From SIG307 sp964609025 (GTDB lineage Bacteria; Bacillota; Clostridia; Lachnospirales; Lachnospiraceae): a DNA stretch of 64,000 nucleotides. The notes under the pieces are model-generated. The model was given only the letters and a program-made list of their open reading frames with translations. It was not told the origin of the DNA and ran no database searches. The stretch covers positions 25,098 to 89,097 of the forward strand of contig CAZSQM010000010.1 in NCBI GenBank assembly GCA_964609025.1, written 5' to 3'. The translations under genes and the position numbers were made by a program. Shown here piece after piece: positions 62,019-64,000 of this stretch. How positions within the stretch are numbered: the first letter of the stretch is position 1; the number at the start of each line of letters is the position of its first letter.

Positions 62019-63983
62019 TTAAAATTTCTTCTCCTCATCGCCATGACAAATCACATGATTACAGGCAATGCGATAAGTAATCAGAAAGTACAATGCATAC
62101 ACTCCCGCAACCACAAGAGAAATCAGTACTGCGGTCTCCATGGCCTTTTGTCCGCTTAACCCCGCGAAATCCCAAAACTTATATATTTTTCCGAATAATA
62201 TGCCTAGAGGAACAGTCATAATGAGCGGCAGCGCAAAAGGCATCAAAAAGAATGCGCCAATCTGCCGAAGCAGAGCAGACTTCTGCATTTTCACATCGGC
62301 ACCGAGCCGGTACAGCACTGCAAACCGCCTTCGTTCATCGTTCAATGTTGACAAGGTCTTTAGAGAAAGAATTGCCAGTGCCATGCACACAAACACAGTG
62401 GACACATACAGCGCACCAATAATCAGTGTTCCGGCATTGGCATTGGAATACAGCCGGTAATCCTCCTTTACCCGGTGATTGCACCGCTCCTCCGGACCCT
62501 CCTCCGTTTCCACCGTATAAAGAAGATCCTTCACCAGCTTTAGCGCATCCGGACGATTGTTCTCCAAGGTATAAGCTGCACAGATATCCGACACCGGCAT
62601 ATCTTCCAACGCTTTATCGGGAACTACGAAATACATCCATTCCCGGACAAACTCAGGATAAAGGGTGCTGCTTCCCGCCCAGGAATACGTTGTGCCGTTC
62701 AGGGTTACGGTTTTACCGGAGAAATCCGTATCACAAATTCCCTGAACAAAAGTAATCAACAGGTACTCAGCTTCCAATGTGACCGGCTCATAGCCGCAGC
62801 CGGTCAGCAGCGTATTAAACTGACTCAGAGGCATAAATTTATCTGTCCACCCCATCTCATCATAGCCCAGAATACTGCTGCAAAGTGTGGTTTCTCCCAG
62901 CGAACGGAGCTGATAGTCAATTTGCGAGGTAATCGGGCTGTATCTCTCAATAATACGTCTGCCTTCTTCTATGGAAACTCCCTGTTCCCCATCCACCTCA
63001 TACATTGCCATCACATCATAGGGACAATCCTTATCGATAGAATAATCCGAATAAATCTTTTCCCCAAAGGCAACATTTGACATACCAATCGCAAACACCA
63101 GCAAAGTAGCCAGAGCACCAATCAACAGCGAATTCACCGTCATTTTTCCGGAAAGTCCGCGCAGAATTACAGTATTGGTACCTCTGTTTTTCAGTCGCTT
63201 ATTTTTCAGCAACATTCCCGCAAGGGTTCTGGACATCGTAAAATGAGTCAAAAAAACCATCACTAAATCTAATGTCAGCCAAAAAAGCAGACTTAAGCTC
63301 TCCTGATTGTGAAAAGTTGCCATCAGGCTTTGGTAGGTTATCACCAGACTTCCGACAAGACCGGAAAGCGTCACTGCCGACAGAATGCACCAAACAGCCG
63401 GATGCTTTTCGCTTTTCTCAACACTCTCTTCTTTCAGAAGCTCCGATACAGACACCTTTTTCAGATATCGCATAGAAGCAAGCGTGGAAAGGGAAAACAG
63501 CCCGACACTGACAGCAAGGGTAAGCCAAACTCCCTGCGTGGAATAGCCTGACACAGCAAACGGAATCTCCAGAATAGAAACAAATAATGCCATAATGAGC
63601 TGGAAAATCACAAGTCCCAGACCAATGCCGACAATCAGCGCAAGACCGGACAAAATCCATGTTTCGCAGGCAAACAGGGTCTTAATATTTCTTCGGGTCA
63701 TGCCTAAGGTCAGGTACATACCAAACTCCTTTTTTCGCAGCTTCAGCATAAAAGCGGTGGCGTAGCTGAGTACCAGTGCCGTGACCAGAGAAGAAAGAAT
63801 CGTGACCATATTGAACATAGTCTTCATATCGGTGGACATTTCTGTTAAATACCTAATACGGTCGCTGTAACTTAAATTATTGACTGCAAACAGGAGCGCA
63901 ACGCTCAGTGCGACTGTGACAAAATAAATCAGGTAATTACTGATCTGGCGTTTTACATTCCGCAATGCAAGTTTAGCGAACAT
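62019..63983 (-). CDS. FtsX-like (BceB type) ABC transporter permease
   Basis: A 654-residue permease with about ten helices and a large extracellular loop between helices 7 and 8 (about 310-525). LRKKEFGMYLTLGMTRRNIKTLF and RRFAVLYRLGADVKMQKSALLRQIG are FtsX domain marks. Such proteins export or remove peptide antibiotics (bacitracin-type) or sense them with a histidine kinase. The ATPase that would pair with it should lie upstream, beyond the window edge. ATG 63983 has GGGAGGTGA upstream. Confidence 0.9.
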   Translation of the reverse strand: MFAKLALRNVKRQISNYLIYFVTVALSVALLFAVNNLSYSDRIRYLTEMSTDMKTMFNMVTILSSLVTALVLSYATAFMLKLRKKEFGMYLTLGMTRRNIKTLFACETWILSGLALIVGIGLGLVIFQLIMALFVSILEIPFAVSGYSTQGVWLTLAVSVGLFSLSTLASMRYLKKVSVSELLKEESVEKSEKHPAVWCILSAVTLSGLVGSLVITYQSLMATFHNQESLSLLFWLTLDLVMVFLTHFTMSRTLAGMLLKNKRLKNRGTNTVILRGLSGKMTVNSLLIGALATLLVFAIGMSNVAFGEKIYSDYSIDKDCPYDVMAMYEVDGEQGVSIEEGRRIIERYSPITSQIDYQLRSLGETTLCSSILGYDEMGWTDKFMPLSQFNTLLTGCGYEPVTLEAEYLLITFVQGICDTDFSGKTVTLNGTTYSWAGSSTLYPEFVREWMYFVVPDKALEDMPVSDICAAYTLENNRPDALKLVKDLLYTVETEEGPEERCNHRVKEDYRLYSNANAGTLIIGALYVSTVFVCMALAILSLKTLSTLNDERRRFAVLYRLGADVKMQKSALLRQIGAFFLMPFALPLIMTVPLGILFGKIYKFWDFAGLSGQKAMETAVLISLVVAGVYALYFLITYRIACNHVICHGDEEKKF

Positions 63984-64000
63984 CCGCCTCACCTCCCAGC

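Overview
The window looks like the chromosome of a Lachnospiraceae-type Firmicute (class Clostridia). Ribosome binding sites are strong AGGAGG types, ribosomal and RNA polymerase genes resemble Clostridia, and there is a DUF6273 protein, an L10 leader and many small Lachnospiraceae-style hypothetical proteins. The genus cannot be fixed from the sequence. Every intact gene I can support lies on the minus strand; only remnants and one doubtful ORF lie on plus.

Layout, from low to high coordinates. 0-4.9 kb: ridA, a serine beta-lactamase-fold hydrolase, an AAA ATPase, dtd, a GNAT remnant and class II fructose-bisphosphate aldolase. 5-19.2 kb: the transcription/translation block, transcribed right to left as rpmG-secE-nusG-rplK-rplA, then rplJ-rplL, then rpoB-rpoC. 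Two accessory genes interrupt it: a DUF6273 membrane protein between rplA and rplJ, and an Rpn-type nuclease gene with a long palindrome between rplL and rpoB. Each sub-unit has a recognisable promoter or terminator. 19.4-27.2 kb: small zinc-ribbon and DUF951 proteins, a YitT membrane protein, a second copy of the same palindrome family, and a two-gene cell-surface unit (1387-residue vWA protein plus a signal-peptide beta-sandwich protein).

27.4-50.3 kb is accessory DNA. It holds a duplicated Nudix gene flanking a hybrid histidine kinase and response regulator, then a complete retron (promoter, msr-msd RNA with a1/a2 repeats, PRTase-like effector, RT with N-terminal helical extension). Next come a PLD-helicase-DUF3427 protein and a tight four-gene cassette: a TIGR04141/DUF6119-like protein, a P-loop kinase-like protein, a GNAT with a C-terminal PUA/ASCH-like part, and an ASCH protein. 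The stretch then decays into pseudogenes (ADP-ribosylglycohydrolase, SWIM protein, IS30 piece, Fic tail). Among these are small membrane proteins, two of which share a promoter/hairpin module. The retron and the 38-42 kb cassette are the best candidates for anti-phage systems.

50.3-64 kb is metabolic and transport: a chemoreceptor; a PucR-controlled operon for an omega-amino acid or amine (polar amino acid ABC importer, cytidylate-kinase-like protein, class III aminotransferase, iron alcohol dehydrogenase); a MerR-regulated ABC exporter with a textbook palindromic MerR operator; and a BceB-like permease cut off from its ATPase by the window edge.

All calls are from reading the sequence. Family names are from memory of the families and were not checked by a search.
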